From the NCBI GenBank assembly GCA_024401275.1, contig JAKSLJ010000004.1, forward strand, positions 1-64,000: 64,000 nucleotides of DNA, read 5' to 3'. This document shows, piece after piece, positions 17,581 to 27,386 of the stretch (its first letter is position 1; every line of letters begins with the position of its first letter). The stretch is from Bacteroidaceae bacterium. Its GTDB lineage: Bacteria; Bacteroidota; Bacteroidia; Bacteroidales; Bacteroidaceae. The notes under the pieces were generated by a model, which was not told where the DNA came from, searched no databases, and saw only the letters and a program-made list of their open reading frames with translations. Both the position numbers and the translations under genes were made by a program.

Positions 17581-17610
17581 CACGCGAATAATCTTAAACA
17601 CGAAATAACT

Positions 17611-19242
17611 ATGGCAAATCCAGATTTCAAGTACGCTCCAATGTTCCAGCTTGGAGAAGACAAGACTGAGTACTACAAGATTCCAGGTTCTGAAAAGCTT
17701 GTCAGCACTTCAGAGTTTGAAGGTCACAAGATGCTGAAGGTTACTCCTGAGGCTCTTACCGTAATGTCTAATACCGCTTTCCGTGACGTTTCTTTCCTCC
17801 TTCGCCCAGAGCACAATGAGCAGGTGGCTAAGATCCTCACCGACCCAGAGGCTTCAGAGAACGACAAGTATGTTGCCCTCACTTTCCTCCGCAATGCTGA
17901 GGTTGCTGCAAAGGGTAAGCTTCCTCTCTGCCAGGATACAGGTACTGCTATCATCCACGGCGAGAAGGGTCAGCAGGTTTGGACAGGTTTCTGCGACGAA
18001 GAGGCTCTCTCTCTCGGCGTTTACAAGACTTATACAGAGGAGAATCTCCGCTACTCTCAGAACGCTCCTCTCAATATGTACGACGAGGTTAACACAAAGT
18101 GCAACCTCCCTGCACAAATTGACATCGAGGCTACTGAAGGCGCTGAGTATCACTTCCTTATGGTTACAAAGGGTGGTGGTTCTGCCAACAAGACTTACCT
18201 CTATCAGGAGACTAAGGCTCGCATCCAGAACCCAGGCACTCTCGTTCCTTTCCTCGTAGCAAAGATGAAGACTCTCGGTACTGCCGCTTGTCCTCCTTAC
18301 CACGTAGCATTCGTTATTGGCGGTACTTCTGCTGAGAAGAACCTCCTCACAGTGAAGCTCGCTTCTACTCACTACTACGACAGCCTTCCAACAACAGGCG
18401 ACGAGACAGGTCGTGCTTTCCGCGATGTAGAACTTGAGAAGCAACTCCTTGAAGAAGCTCACAAGATTGGTCTTGGTGCACAGTTTGGCGGTAAGTATCT
18501 CGCTCACGACATCCGCGTAGTACGTCTCCCTCGTCACGGTGCTTCTTGCCCTATCGGTCTTGGCGTATCTTGCTCTGCTGACCGTAACATCAAGGCAAAG
18601 ATCAACGAAGACGGTATCTGGATTGAGAAGATGGACGATAACCCAACACGCCTCATCCCAGAAGAGCTCCGTCAGGCAGGCGAAGGCGAGGCTGTTAAGA
18701 TTGACCTCAACCAGCCAATGAGCGAGGTTTGCAAGATTCTCTCTCAGTATCCTGTTTCTACTCGTCTCTCTCTCAACGGTACTATCATCGTAGGTCGTGA
18801 CATTGCTCACGCTAAGATCAAGGCTCGTCTTGACGCTGGTGAGGAAATGCCAGAATATCTCAAGAACCACCCTATCTACTACGCTGGACCTGCTAAGACT
18901 CCAGAGGGCATGCCTTGCGGTTCTATGGGACCTACTACAGCCGGTCGTATGGACCCTTATGTATATGAGTTCCAGGATCATGGCGGTTCTATGATCATGC
19001 TTGCTAAGGGTAACCGTTCACAGACAGTTACTGACGCTTGCCGCGACCATAAGGGCTTCTACCTCGGTTCTATCGGTGGTCCTGCTGCCATCCTTGCCCA
19101 GAACAACATCAAGAGCATCGAGTGCGTAGAATACCCAGAACTCGGCATGGAGGCTATCTGGAAGATCGAAGTAGAAGACTTCCCTGCATTCATCCTCGTT
19201 GACGATAAGGGCAACGACTTCTTCAAGAAGATCGGTCTTTAA
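17611..19242 (+). CDS. Class I (Fe-S) fumarate hydratase
   Basis: 543 residues from Met at 17611; the earlier in-frame Met overlaps the promoter. It catalyses fumarate + water to malate, in the reductive TCA branch that feeds succinate formation. Class I features: [14 protein letters not shown] with a cluster Cys near 107, [48 protein letters not shown] with Cys near 313 and 321, and the C-terminal domain starting [20 protein letters not shown] and [12 protein letters not shown]. The N-terminal alpha and C-terminal beta domains are fused, as in E. coli FumA/FumB. It is cytoplasmic and needs a 4Fe-4S cluster. Confidence 0.95.
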   Translation: MANPDFKYAPMFQLGEDKTEYYKIPGSEKLVSTSEFEGHKMLKVTPEALTVMSNTAFRDVSFLLRPEHNEQVAKILTDPEASENDKYVALTFLRNAEVAAKGKLPLCQDTGTAIIHGEKGQQVWTGFCDEEALSLGVYKTYTEENLRYSQNAPLNMYDEVNTKCNLPAQIDIEATEGAEYHFLMVTKGGGSANKTYLYQETKARIQNPGTLVPFLVAKMKTLGTAACPPYHVAFVIGGTSAEKNLLTVKLASTHYYDSLPTTGDETGRAFRDVELEKQLLEEAHKIGLGAQFGGKYLAHDIRVVRLPRHGASCPIGLGVSCSADRNIKAKINEDGIWIEKMDDNPTRLIPEELRQAGEGEAVKIDLNQPMSEVCKILSQYPVSTRLSLNGTIIVGRDIAHAKIKARLDAGEEMPEYLKNHPIYYAGPAKTPEGMPCGSMGPTTAGRMDPYVYEFQDHGGSMIMLAKGNRSQTVTDACRDHKGFYLGSIGGPAAILAQNNIKSIECVEYPELGMEAIWKIEVEDFPAFILVDDKGNDFFKKIGL

Positions 19243-19286
19243 TTTCCAAGAAACAGTAATTCATCTCTCTAAGAGTTTTTATTTTG

Positions 19287-19366
19287 GCTCTAAGAAAAAG
19301 TTAAGAAACAAAAGAAACTTTTTATTGCACTAAGATTTCTTTCCTTTCTAAGCATTTTCTTAGAGC
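19287..19366. repeat. Inverted repeat between fumarase and transporter
   Basis: GCTCTAAGAAAA (19287-19298) and TTTTCTTAGAGC (19355-19366) are exact inverses, enclosing AAGAAA-rich DNA. A similar design is at 22460-22606. Confidence 0.75.
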
Positions 19367-19404
19367 TAAACAATAAATATTCCTATAGAAAAAACTGAAT
19401 AAAA

Positions 19405-20967
19405 ATGTTTGAGAATCATCCTAAAGGATTGCTCACTGCTGCACTCAGCAATATGGGCGAGCGCTTCGGCTACTATATCATGAACGCCGTGCTCATCCTT
19501 TTCCTTTGTTCAAAATTCGGTCTTAGCGACGGTGCAAGTGGCGGCATTTCGTCTGCTTTTCTTACGCTGATTTATATCCTTAGCCTTGTGGGAGGTATTG
19601 TAGCCGACCGCACAAGCAACTATAAAGGAACCATCACTGCCGGTCTTCTCACGATGACTCTCGGTTATGTATTGCTCGCTATTCCTATTACCGCAACAGA
19701 CACAAACCAGTCTTGGCTCTTGCCATTTACCTGCTTTGCACTGTTCATCATCGCTCTTGGCAATGGTCTTTTCAAAGGCAACCTTCAGGCTATCGTTGGC
19801 CAGATGTATGACAACCTCGAAGAAGACGCAGCAAAGAAAGGCGAAGCTGAGCTTAACAAAGTAAAAGGACTTCGTGATAGCGGTTTCCAGATTTTCTATG
19901 TATTCATCAATGTTGGTGCCCTCATAGCTCCTTTCGTAGCTCCTTACCTTCGTGGATGGTGGCTAGAACAGAACGGCTACACTTACCACGCAAAACTTCC
20001 TGCACTCTGCCACAAGTTCCTCAATGACGCTTCTGCCATGACAACAGAAGAGGTTGAGAACATCAAGTCATGGTGTATTGAAGTTACTAATGGCGCCGTA
20101 GCAGAGCCAACAGCAGATTTCTGCAACCAGTATCTTGAAGTGTTCAACACTGGTGTACACTACTCATTCTGGGCATCTGTTCTCGCCATGGGCATTTCTT
20201 TGGTCATCTTCCTCGTCAATAAGAAGAAGTTCCCTACTCCAGCAAAGAAGGAAGCTGCCGCTTCAACAGAATACACTCAGGAAGAGCGCCAGTCAATGGC
20301 AGCAGAAATCCGCCAGCGCATGATGGCACTTTTTGCTGTTCTCGGCATCGCAGTGTTCTTCTGGTTCTCTTTCCACCAGAACGGTCAGTCGCTCTCAATC
20401 TATGCTCGCGACTTCGTTGACACTTCATCAATAGCTCCAGAGATTTGGCAGGCAGTGAATCCATTCTTCGTAATCTTCCTGACTCCAGTAATTATGGCTA
20501 TCTTCTCTTGGCTTTCAAAGCGTGGCATGGAATTCTCTACACCTCGCAAGATTGCCATCGGTATGTTCATTGCAGGTATAGCCTACCTCGTATTGCTCCT
20601 TGTTTCCATTGCAAACAACTATCCAGCTGGCGAGATATTCAACGCCCTTTCTGCAGGTGAGCAGAACACAATGAAGGCTGGCGCATGGGTTTTGATGACT
20701 GTTTACTTCTTCCTCACTGTAGCCGAACTCTTCATTTCACCACTCGGACTCTCGTTCGTATCAAAGGTAGCTCCTAAGCATCTCCAGGGTCTTTGCCAAG
20801 GATTGTGGCTTGGTGCAACTGCAGTCGGCAACGGTCTCATCTGGCTCGGTCCTGTTATGCTAAACGCATGGCCACAGTGGATTTGTTGGACAGTCTTCCT
20901 TGCTGTATGCCTTCTCTCTATGGCTATCATGCTGTCAATGGTAAAGTGGCTTGAAAAGGTTTGTTAA
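19405..20967 (+). CDS. POT family proton-dependent oligopeptide transporter
   Basis: 520 residues and about 14 predicted transmembrane helices. The N-terminal POT signature NMGERFGYYIMNAVLILFLC contains the ExxERFxYY-type proton-coupling motif. GNGLFKGNLQAIVGQMYD and DSGFQIFYVFINVGALIAPF follow, and the C-terminal half has FWFSFHQNGQSLSIYARDF. It imports di- or tripeptides with protons across the inner membrane. Many Bacteroidales carry one next to housekeeping genes. The next gene, yihA, starts 24 bp after the stop, so co-transcription is likely. Confidence 0.92.
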   Translation: MFENHPKGLLTAALSNMGERFGYYIMNAVLILFLCSKFGLSDGASGGISSAFLTLIYILSLVGGIVADRTSNYKGTITAGLLTMTLGYVLLAIPITATDTNQSWLLPFTCFALFIIALGNGLFKGNLQAIVGQMYDNLEEDAAKKGEAELNKVKGLRDSGFQIFYVFINVGALIAPFVAPYLRGWWLEQNGYTYHAKLPALCHKFLNDASAMTTEEVENIKSWCIEVTNGAVAEPTADFCNQYLEVFNTGVHYSFWASVLAMGISLVIFLVNKKKFPTPAKKEAAASTEYTQEERQSMAAEIRQRMMALFAVLGIAVFFWFSFHQNGQSLSIYARDFVDTSSIAPEIWQAVNPFFVIFLTPVIMAIFSWLSKRGMEFSTPRKIAIGMFIAGIAYLVLLLVSIANNYPAGEIFNALSAGEQNTMKAGAWVLMTVYFFLTVAELFISPLGLSFVSKVAPKHLQGLCQGLWLGATAVGNGLIWLGPVMLNAWPQWICWTVFLAVCLLSMAIMLSMVKWLEKVC

Positions 20968-20991
20968 ACTTCACCCCACACCTATCCGATA

Positions 20992-21579
20992 ATGGAAATA
21001 ACATTTGCTGAATATAGTATTAGTGCACCTCGCGAAAGCCTGTGCCCTAAGGATAATAAACCTGAATTTGCCTTCATTGGACGTTCCAATGTGGGCAAAT
21101 CCAGTTTGATAAACATGCTCACGAAGCGCAAGGGACTTGCCAAGACTTCCGCTACTCCCGGCAAGACGCTGATGATAAACCACTTCATTATCAACAAGGA
21201 GTGGTACTTGGTTGACCTTCCTGGCTACGGTTTTGCAAAGCGTTCAAAGAGCGTTGTGCAGAAGCTCGAACAAATGATTACCGGCTATCTCTTGCAGCGA
21301 GAGCAGCTTGTCAACACCTTCGTGCTCGTTGACATCCGACTTGAGCCGCAGAAGATTGACCTTGAGTTCATCGAATGGCTCGGTCAGAGCGGTGTGCCGT
21401 TCTCCATCGTCTTCACCAAAGCCGACAAGTTGACCAAAGGAAAGGCTATGGCAAATGTGGAAGCATACAAGAAAAAACTTCTGGAAACCTGGGAAGAACT
21501 GCCACCAATTTTCGTGACAAGTGCCGACAAAAAGACAGGTCGCGAGGAACTTCTTAACTACATTGAGAGCATATTATAG
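20992..21579 (+). CDS. yihA: Ribosome biogenesis GTP-binding protein YihA/YsxC (EngB)
   Basis: 195 residues, the usual length. G1 is [10 protein letters not shown], the switch region [10 protein letters not shown]3 DLPGYG, G4 TKADK, and a TSA G5 near the C terminus. The protein assists late assembly of the large ribosomal subunit in the cytoplasm. The start at 20992 gives the typical [12 protein letters not shown] opening. It follows the transporter by 24 bp. Confidence 0.95.
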   Translation: MEITFAEYSISAPRESLCPKDNKPEFAFIGRSNVGKSSLINMLTKRKGLAKTSATPGKTLMINHFIINKEWYLVDLPGYGFAKRSKSVVQKLEQMITGYLLQREQLVNTFVLVDIRLEPQKIDLEFIEWLGQSGVPFSIVFTKADKLTKGKAMANVEAYKKKLLETWEELPPIFVTSADKKTGREELLNYIESIL

Positions 21580-21631
21580 GCTTTTTTGCTTAAAAAGAAG
21601 GCTATTCTTTGCTTTATTCTGCGATTTTTTG

Positions 21632-21639
21632 TAACTTTG
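21632..21639 (+). promoter_or_regulatory. -7 element of the MBL hydrolase gene
   Basis: TAACTTTG ends only 8 bp before the ATG at 21648, so the mRNA would be leaderless or nearly so. Confidence 0.65.
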
Positions 21640-21647
21640 CGCCCAAT

Positions 21648-22451
21648 ATGGTTAGATTTTTGGCACTCGGAAGTGGCAGCAGCGGCAATGCGTATCTGCT
21701 CATGACAAACGACGACAATCTTATGATTGACGCCGGAATTGGCATACGCAAGCTCAAGAAACACTTCGTCGCTAACCATATGAGATTGGAGAGTCTTCAG
21801 CGCATTCTTATTACTCACGACCATGCCGACCATGTGAAGAGCGTGGGCTATGTTTCTGCGGAAAACAGCATTCCTGTCTATGCTACGAAGACTGTTCATG
21901 AAGGCATCTACAAAAACTATTGCGTAAAGAAGAAGATTGCCTTGGAGAATCAGCATTCCATCGTGAAGGACGAAACCATCCAACTCGGCAGCTTCTCCAT
22001 CACTCCTTTCCATGTGCCACATGATAGCCTTGACAATGTGGGCTATCGCATAGAGGTTGAAGGCATCGTCTTCAGCATTATTACCGACTGCGGCTATATT
22101 ACCGACCGCATTGCCGAAGTTATTGGTGAATCAAACTATCTCGTTCTTGAGGCAAACCACGACCGTGAAATGCTTATGAACGGCGTTTATCCAAAGTTCT
22201 TGAAAGAGAGAGTCTCAAGCAATACGGGCCATCTGTCCAACGCTCAGTGTGCCGAAGCACTAGTCAATCACGCCACACCAGCCCTTCACCATGTTTGGCT
22301 CTGCCACCTCAGCGAAGAAAACAATCATCCTGAACTGGCGCGCAAGACCGTTGAAGCCACTCTGAAAAGCAGCGGTATCATTGCCGGCAAAGACTTTAAG
22401 CTTGATGTTCTCAAACGCAAAAGTCCAAGCGAATTCTTTGTGTTGGAATAA
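21648..22451 (+). CDS. YycJ-type metallo-beta-lactamase fold hydrolase
   Basis: 267 residues from Met at 21648; the longer frame would include the promoter. The N terminus FLALGSGSSGNAYLL, the metal motif THDHADH (HxHxDH) at about 59-65, the GYRIE...IITDCGY segment, NHD in LEANHD, and GHLS and CHLSEENNHP near the end are typical of the WalJ/YycJ group. These are probably di-metal nucleases linked to DNA repair or cell-wall coordination. It is cytoplasmic, with no signal peptide. Confidence 0.9.
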   Translation: MVRFLALGSGSSGNAYLLMTNDDNLMIDAGIGIRKLKKHFVANHMRLESLQRILITHDHADHVKSVGYVSAENSIPVYATKTVHEGIYKNYCVKKKIALENQHSIVKDETIQLGSFSITPFHVPHDSLDNVGYRIEVEGIVFSIITDCGYITDRIAEVIGESNYLVLEANHDREMLMNGVYPKFLKERVSSNTGHLSNAQCAEALVNHATPALHHVWLCHLSEENNHPELARKTVEATLKSSGIIAGKDFKLDVLKRKSPSEFFVLE

Positions 22452-22459
22452 TTCACTTC

Positions 22460-22606
22460 TTACTCTAAGAATATTTCATCGCTCAAAGAAATTATTTATT
22501 GCTCAAAGAAACTAGATAAGAAAGAAAAGAAACTTACTTAGCGACGAAAATTTCTTTTTTTTCTTTAATTTTCTTCGAGCAAAAATCAAAAGAAATCTTA
22601 GAGTAA
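22460..22606. repeat. Inverted repeat between convergent genes
   Basis: TTACTCTAAGA (22460-22470) and TCTTAGAGTAA (22596-22606) are exact inverses around AAGAAA- and TTTCTT-rich arms. It probably works as a bidirectional terminator for the convergent genes. Confidence 0.7.
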
Positions 22607-22615
22607 ATTGAGAAA

Positions 22616-23074
22616 CTACTTCCTGTTGAAGTCAGCAGGAATTTCTCCCCATTTCTTTGTATCCCATTTAATAATAGGAACGCGGAACATGTGCGTACGT
22701 AGCCAGAACTCTCCTCGCGCCACAAGATCAAGTGCCTGTGCCGTCAGCGGTGTTCTTTCGAGTACAGTCTTCGCCTTTGCGTTTCTAGCCCACGCCATGC
22801 CAGAGACAGAGTCACTGTAGATAACCTTGTCCGTAATGCCTTTCTGTTCCATCAGCGCAAGGGCATGAACAATGGCAAGGAACTCACCAATGTTGTTAGT
22901 TCCTTGTATAGGTCCGAAACGGAACACCTCATAACCCGTCTGCAAATCAACGCAGCGGTATTCCATAGGACCAGGATTTCCTGAACATGCACCATCAACA
23001 GCCCAAGCATTAGCCTGGACCTCCATTGGCAACGGTAACACTGTGTCGTTTCTATAGTCTGGTGGATTCTGCAT
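22616..23074 (-). CDS. RNase H-like protein
   Basis: 152 residues. The RNase H fold carries VDGACSGNPGPMEYR (first Asp), GTNNIGEFLAIVHAL (catalytic Glu), YSDSVSGMAW (Asp) and a final Asp in KKWGEIPADF. The four acidic positions are present. It would remove RNA from RNA-DNA hybrids in the cytoplasm. It is shorter than fused viroplasmin-RNase H proteins and lacks the N-terminal hybrid-binding domain. Convergent with the MBL gene. Confidence 0.88.
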   Translation of the reverse strand: MQNPPDYRNDTVLPLPMEVQANAWAVDGACSGNPGPMEYRCVDLQTGYEVFRFGPIQGTNNIGEFLAIVHALALMEQKGITDKVIYSDSVSGMAWARNAKAKTVLERTPLTAQALDLVARGEFWLRTHMFRVPIIKWDTKKWGEIPADFNRK

Positions 23075-23102
23075 AATTGTTTTATCTGTTTATTAACAAT
23101 AT

Positions 23103-23167
23103 GTAGGGCGAGGATTTCCGAGCCGTTTTCAACTTCTTTTATGGCGGCTCAGTAAACTTCGCCCTAC
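23103..23167. repeat. GTAGGGCGA palindromic repeat
   Basis: GTAGGGCGA (23103-23111) and TCGCCCTAC (23159-23167), with inner GAGCCG/CGGCTC, form a hairpin. A related half-copy is near 56123-56150. A C/G-rich repeat of the 6497 type follows at 23205-23236. Confidence 0.7.
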
Positions 23168-23233
23168 AATATCATTTGTTAATTTCAGCGTATAATCCAA
23201 TTAAATATTCCCCCTTCGGGGGCTAGGGGGCTT

Positions 23234-24973
23234 TTAGAGTCCGAGAGAAGCCTTGATAGCAGCTACCTTCTCGTCAGCTTCCTTGCAGCAACGCTCGTAG
23301 CAGTTAGCACATCCCATCTTGCCCTTGATCTCAAGGTAGAACTTGATCTTAGGCTCAGTACCAGAAGGGCGAACAGAAATCTTTGTGCCGTCCTCGCAGA
23401 ACCACTGGAGTACATTGCTTGTAGCAGGCATGTCGAGCTTGCCTTCCTGACCGTCAGCAGTCTTGCAAGTGTTGTCAGCATAATCCTTCCAAAGCACAAC
23501 CTTAGAACCGCCGATTTCTGCAGGTGGGTTGTTGCGGAAGTCAGTCATCATCTGCTTGATTTCGTCAGCACCAGTCTTACCAGGCTTAACAACATTGATT
23601 GTAGTCTCCTTAGAGAAGCCGAACTCAAGGTAGATGTCCATGAGGAGGTCGTAGAGAGTCTTGCCCTGATCCTTAGCCCAAGCAGCGATTTCGCAGATGA
23701 GACAGATAGAAGCAGGAGCATCCTTGTCGCGTACCTTATCGTATGGAAGGAAGCCGAATGACTCCTCACCACCACCGATGTACTTCTGCTTGCCCTCAGA
23801 GATAGCGATCTCACGAGCAATCCACTTGAAACCAGTGAAGCAGTCGCGGAGTTCCACGTTGTTCTTCTTTGCAATCTCAGCGATAACCTCAGTAGTAACG
23901 ATAGTCTTTACGAGGAAGTCTGATGGGTTGAGAGTGCCGAGAGCAATCTTGTTCTTGATGATGTAGTAGCAGAACATCATGGCTGTCTGGTTACCGTTGA
24001 TGATAACCCACTCACCCTTAGGATCGCGGCAAACGATAGCGAGACGGTCAGCATCAGGGTCAGTAGCCACAACGAGGTCAGCGTTGAGCTTAGTACCGAG
24101 CTTCATACCGAGAGTCATAGCCTCTGCATTCTCTGGGTTTGGAGAAACAACTGTTGGGAAGTTGCCGTCAACAACCATCTGCTCTGGCACTACGTTGATG
24201 TTCTGGAAGCCCCAAGAGCGGAGACAGAGAGGAACGATAACGCGACCTGTTCCGTGCATTGCAGAGTAAACAATGTTAAGATCCTTCTGGCGGTTGATAA
24301 CATCCTGGTCAACCATAGCTTCCTTAACGGCAGTCATGTAGTCGTAGTCCATCTCACCACCGATGATCTTGATGAGGTCAGGGTTAGCCTCGAACTTAAC
24401 GTCCTCGATAGAAACCTTGTTAACCTCGTCGATGATGCCCTTGTCGTGTGGAGCGAGCACCTGAGCGCCGTCCTCCCAGTAAGCCTTATAGCCATTGTAC
24501 TCCTTAGGATTGTGAGAAGCTGTTACATTCACACCTGCCTGAGCACCGAGCTGACGGATAGCGAAAGAGATTTCTGGTGTTGGGCGAAGGCTCTCGAAGA
24601 GATAAGCCTTGATGCCGTTTGCAGAGAAGATGGCAGCAACTGTCTCAGCGAAGAGACGAGAGTTGTTGCGGCAGTCGTGACCTACAACTACAGAGATGTT
24701 CTCGCGACCAGCGAAGTTCTTGTTGATATAGTTGGCAAAGCCCTGAGTAGCCATACCCACGATATACTTGTTCATGCGGTTAGTACCAGCACCCATGATA
24801 CCGCGAAGACCGCCAGTACCAAACTCGAGGTTCTGATAGAACGCATCGATAAGATCTGTCTTATCCTCATTGTCAAGCATTGCCTTTACTGCTGCCTGAG
24901 TTTCTTCATCGAAAAGAGGAGAAAGCCACTTCTGAGCTTCCTGCTCACACTGTTTTACTAATTGAGTGTCCAT
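23234..24973 (-). CDS. Phosphoglucomutase/phosphomannomutase family protein
   Basis: 579 residues in four alpha-D-phosphohexomutase domains. The N-terminal GTGGLRGIMGAGTNRMN is followed by the phosphoserine loop TASHNPKEYNGYK, the Mg loop DPDADR, the sugar loop GGEESFGF and the C-terminal phosphate loop RPSGTEPKIKFYLE. It interconverts hexose 1- and 6-phosphates for glycogen and cell-surface sugars. The length matches PgcA-like bacterial mutases. The promoter at 25022-25029 gives a leader of about 45 nt. Monocistronic. Confidence 0.93.
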   Translation of the reverse strand: MDTQLVKQCEQEAQKWLSPLFDEETQAAVKAMLDNEDKTDLIDAFYQNLEFGTGGLRGIMGAGTNRMNKYIVGMATQGFANYINKNFAGRENISVVVGHDCRNNSRLFAETVAAIFSANGIKAYLFESLRPTPEISFAIRQLGAQAGVNVTASHNPKEYNGYKAYWEDGAQVLAPHDKGIIDEVNKVSIEDVKFEANPDLIKIIGGEMDYDYMTAVKEAMVDQDVINRQKDLNIVYSAMHGTGRVIVPLCLRSWGFQNINVVPEQMVVDGNFPTVVSPNPENAEAMTLGMKLGTKLNADLVVATDPDADRLAIVCRDPKGEWVIINGNQTAMMFCYYIIKNKIALGTLNPSDFLVKTIVTTEVIAEIAKKNNVELRDCFTGFKWIAREIAISEGKQKYIGGGEESFGFLPYDKVRDKDAPASICLICEIAAWAKDQGKTLYDLLMDIYLEFGFSKETTINVVKPGKTGADEIKQMMTDFRNNPPAEIGGSKVVLWKDYADNTCKTADGQEGKLDMPATSNVLQWFCEDGTKISVRPSGTEPKIKFYLEIKGKMGCANCYERCCKEADEKVAAIKASLGL

Positions 24974-25021
24974 TGGTTTATAGTATTTTTGTTTTTAATG
25001 ATTACTATGTTTTTCAGTCTG

Positions 25022-25029
25022 CAAATATA
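25022..25029 (-). promoter_or_regulatory. -7 element of the phosphohexomutase gene
   Basis: TATATTTG followed by CAGA on the minus strand, about 50 bp before the start codon. Confidence 0.6.
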
Positions 25030-25123
25030 ATGATTTTTCAGGTCACAAGCAAGTAAATCAAGAAATATCATGCGTCAAGAGCAAAAAAAATCCCTTTTGT
25101 CTTACTTTTTCGTAAATTATTAT

Positions 25124-25131
25124 TACCTTTG
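25124..25131 (+). promoter_or_regulatory. -7 element of tRNA-Arg(TCT)
   Basis: TACCTTTG followed by CACCGC, 40 bp before the tRNA. Confidence 0.65.
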
Positions 25132-25171
25132 CACCGCTTTATGGCGCATTATTCGCCGCGAAGCTGTTGTT

Positions 25172-25246
25172 GGTTCCGTAGCTCAGTTGGATTAGAGCAA
25201 CGCCCTTCTAAGGCGTGGGTCTTGGGTTCGAACCCCAACGGAATCA
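25172..25246 (+). tRNA. tRNA-Arg (anticodon TCT)
   Basis: The acceptor GGTTCCG pairs with CGGAATC (one G-T pair), the anticodon loop is CTTCTAA, and the T arm is TTGGG/CCCAA around TTCGAAC. The discriminator is A and CCA is not encoded. It reads AGA codons. Confidence 0.95.
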
Positions 25247-25261
25247 CTCCAAAAAACGAGA

Positions 25262-25296
25262 AAAGGCAGGTACAAGCGAACTTGTATCTGCCTTTT
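25262..25296. terminator. Terminator hairpin serving the tRNA and the convergent gene
   Basis: AAAGGCAGGTACAAG pairs with CTTGTATCTGCCTTT around CGAA (one mismatch) with T on one side and A on the other. It sits between the tRNA and the end of a minus-strand gene, so it is likely bidirectional. Confidence 0.8.
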
Positions 25297-25300
25297 GTTT

Positions 25301-27187
25301 TTAGTACTTGAAAGCGCGATATGAATGAGGCTTGAGTGTCATCTTGAAGCTGACATCTGTACTCATATTGCGACGGAACCAAGGATTGTCTGGAATAACA
25401 GGAGCTACGGCATTGAGGACCTCACCAGTGAGGAGGTCGGTTATATTCGCCTGAGCCTTGTTCATCATGACTGCAATATCAACTGGAGTGTCGTTGAAGT
25501 TCTCGACTACGAGAGTGCGGTTGTCATACATAAAGAGGCTGACCTTGGAAGGAGCATCAAGATAAGCATCAAGATCACGACTAAGAACACGGCGAATCTC
25601 CTTCAGAGCAGGCTGAGGATAGTCGTAGAGTTGTCCGAAATCGTCAGGTATTGTGAGAACGTAAATATTGCCCTTGGAATAGAGAGCGCGATGGAGGATA
25701 GGATAGCCAGAAACTCCGCCATCAAGAGGACGGCCAGCGCTGACAATCTCCCACGAGTCGTTAGTGTAATATTGTACCTGCGGAATAAGGATGTCGCGAC
25801 TACTCTTGCCATAACGTCCGAAATCGTTTACCATAGCACGCAGTTCGCCACAACGCAATTCCACAATGTCGTCAAGACGCTCCTGTTCAAGTCGAAGAAG
25901 ACCAGAAGTTATGACAACATCTCTTCCTGACTGCAATTGCTTGCGGATGGAATTAATGAGCTCAGGATCTCCAGCCGCCTGTGCAGTTAGGAGAAGAACA
26001 CGCTGGTCGGTTGCGAAATCAGGATGCATGTCCATAGGAAAGCCTATCATACCCAAATAGTTCTGCAAGAAAGCCTCTCCACGAGAATGGAAACGCTTGA
26101 ACGACTTTATGCCAAGAGGGTTACCCAACTGTGAGGTGAGCTTGTCTGTCTGATGAAGTACAACATCGGCTATGCGAGCCATGGTTGTAGGCTTTACGGT
26201 ACGACCTTTTGCATCCTTGAACGGAGCCACCATAGCATCGTAGTTCCAGCTTGTATTCTGGTCCTGCCATGGAGCACGATAGTTAGGGCTGAGCTGTACG
26301 CCCATGAGCTGATGATAAGCGAAGAGAGCCACCTCGCGAGCCTTTGCAAGTGCAGTAAGATGCAACTGCTCTGCATATCGGTCCATGCTCATCTGCAAAC
26401 CGCCTTGATCCACCCAACCACCACCGTTGCGACCAGGAGAGAGATTCTCGAAATAACGTATGATGTTGTAGCTGAGGTAGTTCTGTAAGTGCTGAGCACT
26501 ACCTGGGTCTCGTGTCTCGGTGCCTGTCCAGATGCCATCGAAGATCTGTGGACCTTTCTCGAGATTGAAGCCAAGTCCCTGAAAGTGATCGTACCAGTTA
26601 GGATACTTTATGATGACCTTCACCTTAGGGTTGACCTTCTTTGCAGGACCGAGCACAAGATTGCGTCCTGCCTCAGTCATGAGGTCAAGGCGATAGTCTG
26701 TCCAAGAGCGGCTGCCCTTTGTGGCGATCTCCACATCGGTCTTTGCACTTGTAAAGAAGAAATCGTCGAGGATGAATTCGTCAAAGTGGCGTGCAGTGTG
26801 CTCTGCAATCTCCTGCACCTTCTTGCGGTCCTTAGGATCGGAGTAGGCAAAAGTCTCAAAGTTGTTTGATTCGTTGATGGTGTAAGTGATACCACCGGCA
26901 ACCTCTATACCTCGCTTCTCGAAGAAACGCTTTGCCTGTTCAAGAGTTTTGTCAGGAACGATTAGCAGGTCGCGGTGAGTCTCGAGATAGATTTTATCTA
27001 CTGTGAGCTGACTTGAGATAATGCTCCATGTTGAGTCAAGCCAGTGCAGGTCTTTCATCTTCTCAACTTCGTAGGCACGAGTGTAGATGGAAACTTTAAA
27101 GCTCTTGTAGTTGCCCGCCATAAGTGTCTGCGTGGCAGAAAAGAATGCGATTGCCGTTGCAATCAACGATAGAAATAAGCGTTTCAT
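25301..27187 (-). CDS. Secreted glycoside-hydrolase-like TIM-barrel protein, family unresolved
   Basis: 628 residues. The signal peptide is about 1-24 (MKRLFLSLIATAIAFFSATQ...MAG). The region with GIEVAGGITYTINESNNF, then HFDEFILDDFFFTSAKTDVE and IFDGIWTGTETRD reads like strand ends of a TIM-barrel hydrolase with acidic residues (LDD, TETRD). Later parts (VISAGRPLDGG-like and VLTIPDDFGQLYDYPQPALK) resemble a glutamine-amidotransferase-like or beta-sandwich accessory region. An extracytoplasmic sugar hydrolase is likely but I cannot name the GH family. No SusCD genes are adjacent. It ends at the terminator shared with tRNA-Arg. Confidence 0.65.
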   Translation of the reverse strand: MKRLFLSLIATAIAFFSATQTLMAGNYKSFKVSIYTRAYEVEKMKDLHWLDSTWSIISSQLTVDKIYLETHRDLLIVPDKTLEQAKRFFEKRGIEVAGGITYTINESNNFETFAYSDPKDRKKVQEIAEHTARHFDEFILDDFFFTSAKTDVEIATKGSRSWTDYRLDLMTEAGRNLVLGPAKKVNPKVKVIIKYPNWYDHFQGLGFNLEKGPQIFDGIWTGTETRDPGSAQHLQNYLSYNIIRYFENLSPGRNGGGWVDQGGLQMSMDRYAEQLHLTALAKAREVALFAYHQLMGVQLSPNYRAPWQDQNTSWNYDAMVAPFKDAKGRTVKPTTMARIADVVLHQTDKLTSQLGNPLGIKSFKRFHSRGEAFLQNYLGMIGFPMDMHPDFATDQRVLLLTAQAAGDPELINSIRKQLQSGRDVVITSGLLRLEQERLDDIVELRCGELRAMVNDFGRYGKSSRDILIPQVQYYTNDSWEIVSAGRPLDGGVSGYPILHRALYSKGNIYVLTIPDDFGQLYDYPQPALKEIRRVLSRDLDAYLDAPSKVSLFMYDNRTLVVENFNDTPVDIAVMMNKAQANITDLLTGEVLNAVAPVIPDNPWFRRNMSTDVSFKMTLKPHSYRAFKY

Positions 27188-27263
27188 TTGGTTAGGTATA
27201 ATGTAGGATTTTAAGGGTATTCAGCCAATGCCAAGGGAGGCACTGGAAGTTTAGGGATGATAA

Positions 27264-27293
27264 TGGCACTTCTGCACAGAAGCGGAAGTGCCA
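27264..27293 (-). terminator. Hairpin after the repeat-domain gene
   Basis: TGGCACTTC (27264-27272) and GAAGTGCCA (27285-27293) form a perfect 9-bp stem. The T-tract is weak. Confidence 0.55.
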
Positions 27294-27386
27294 CTATTCA
27301 TTTTCCGTTTATTTCAATCTAGCCGAAACAGATGTTCGAGTCATACTTAATAAGGAATGCTCGAGCAATGCTCAGCAAATATAGCT

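Noticed and set aside
25129-25311. 60-codon ORF over tRNA-Arg(TCT)
   Set aside because: It is the tRNA and its terminator read as protein.
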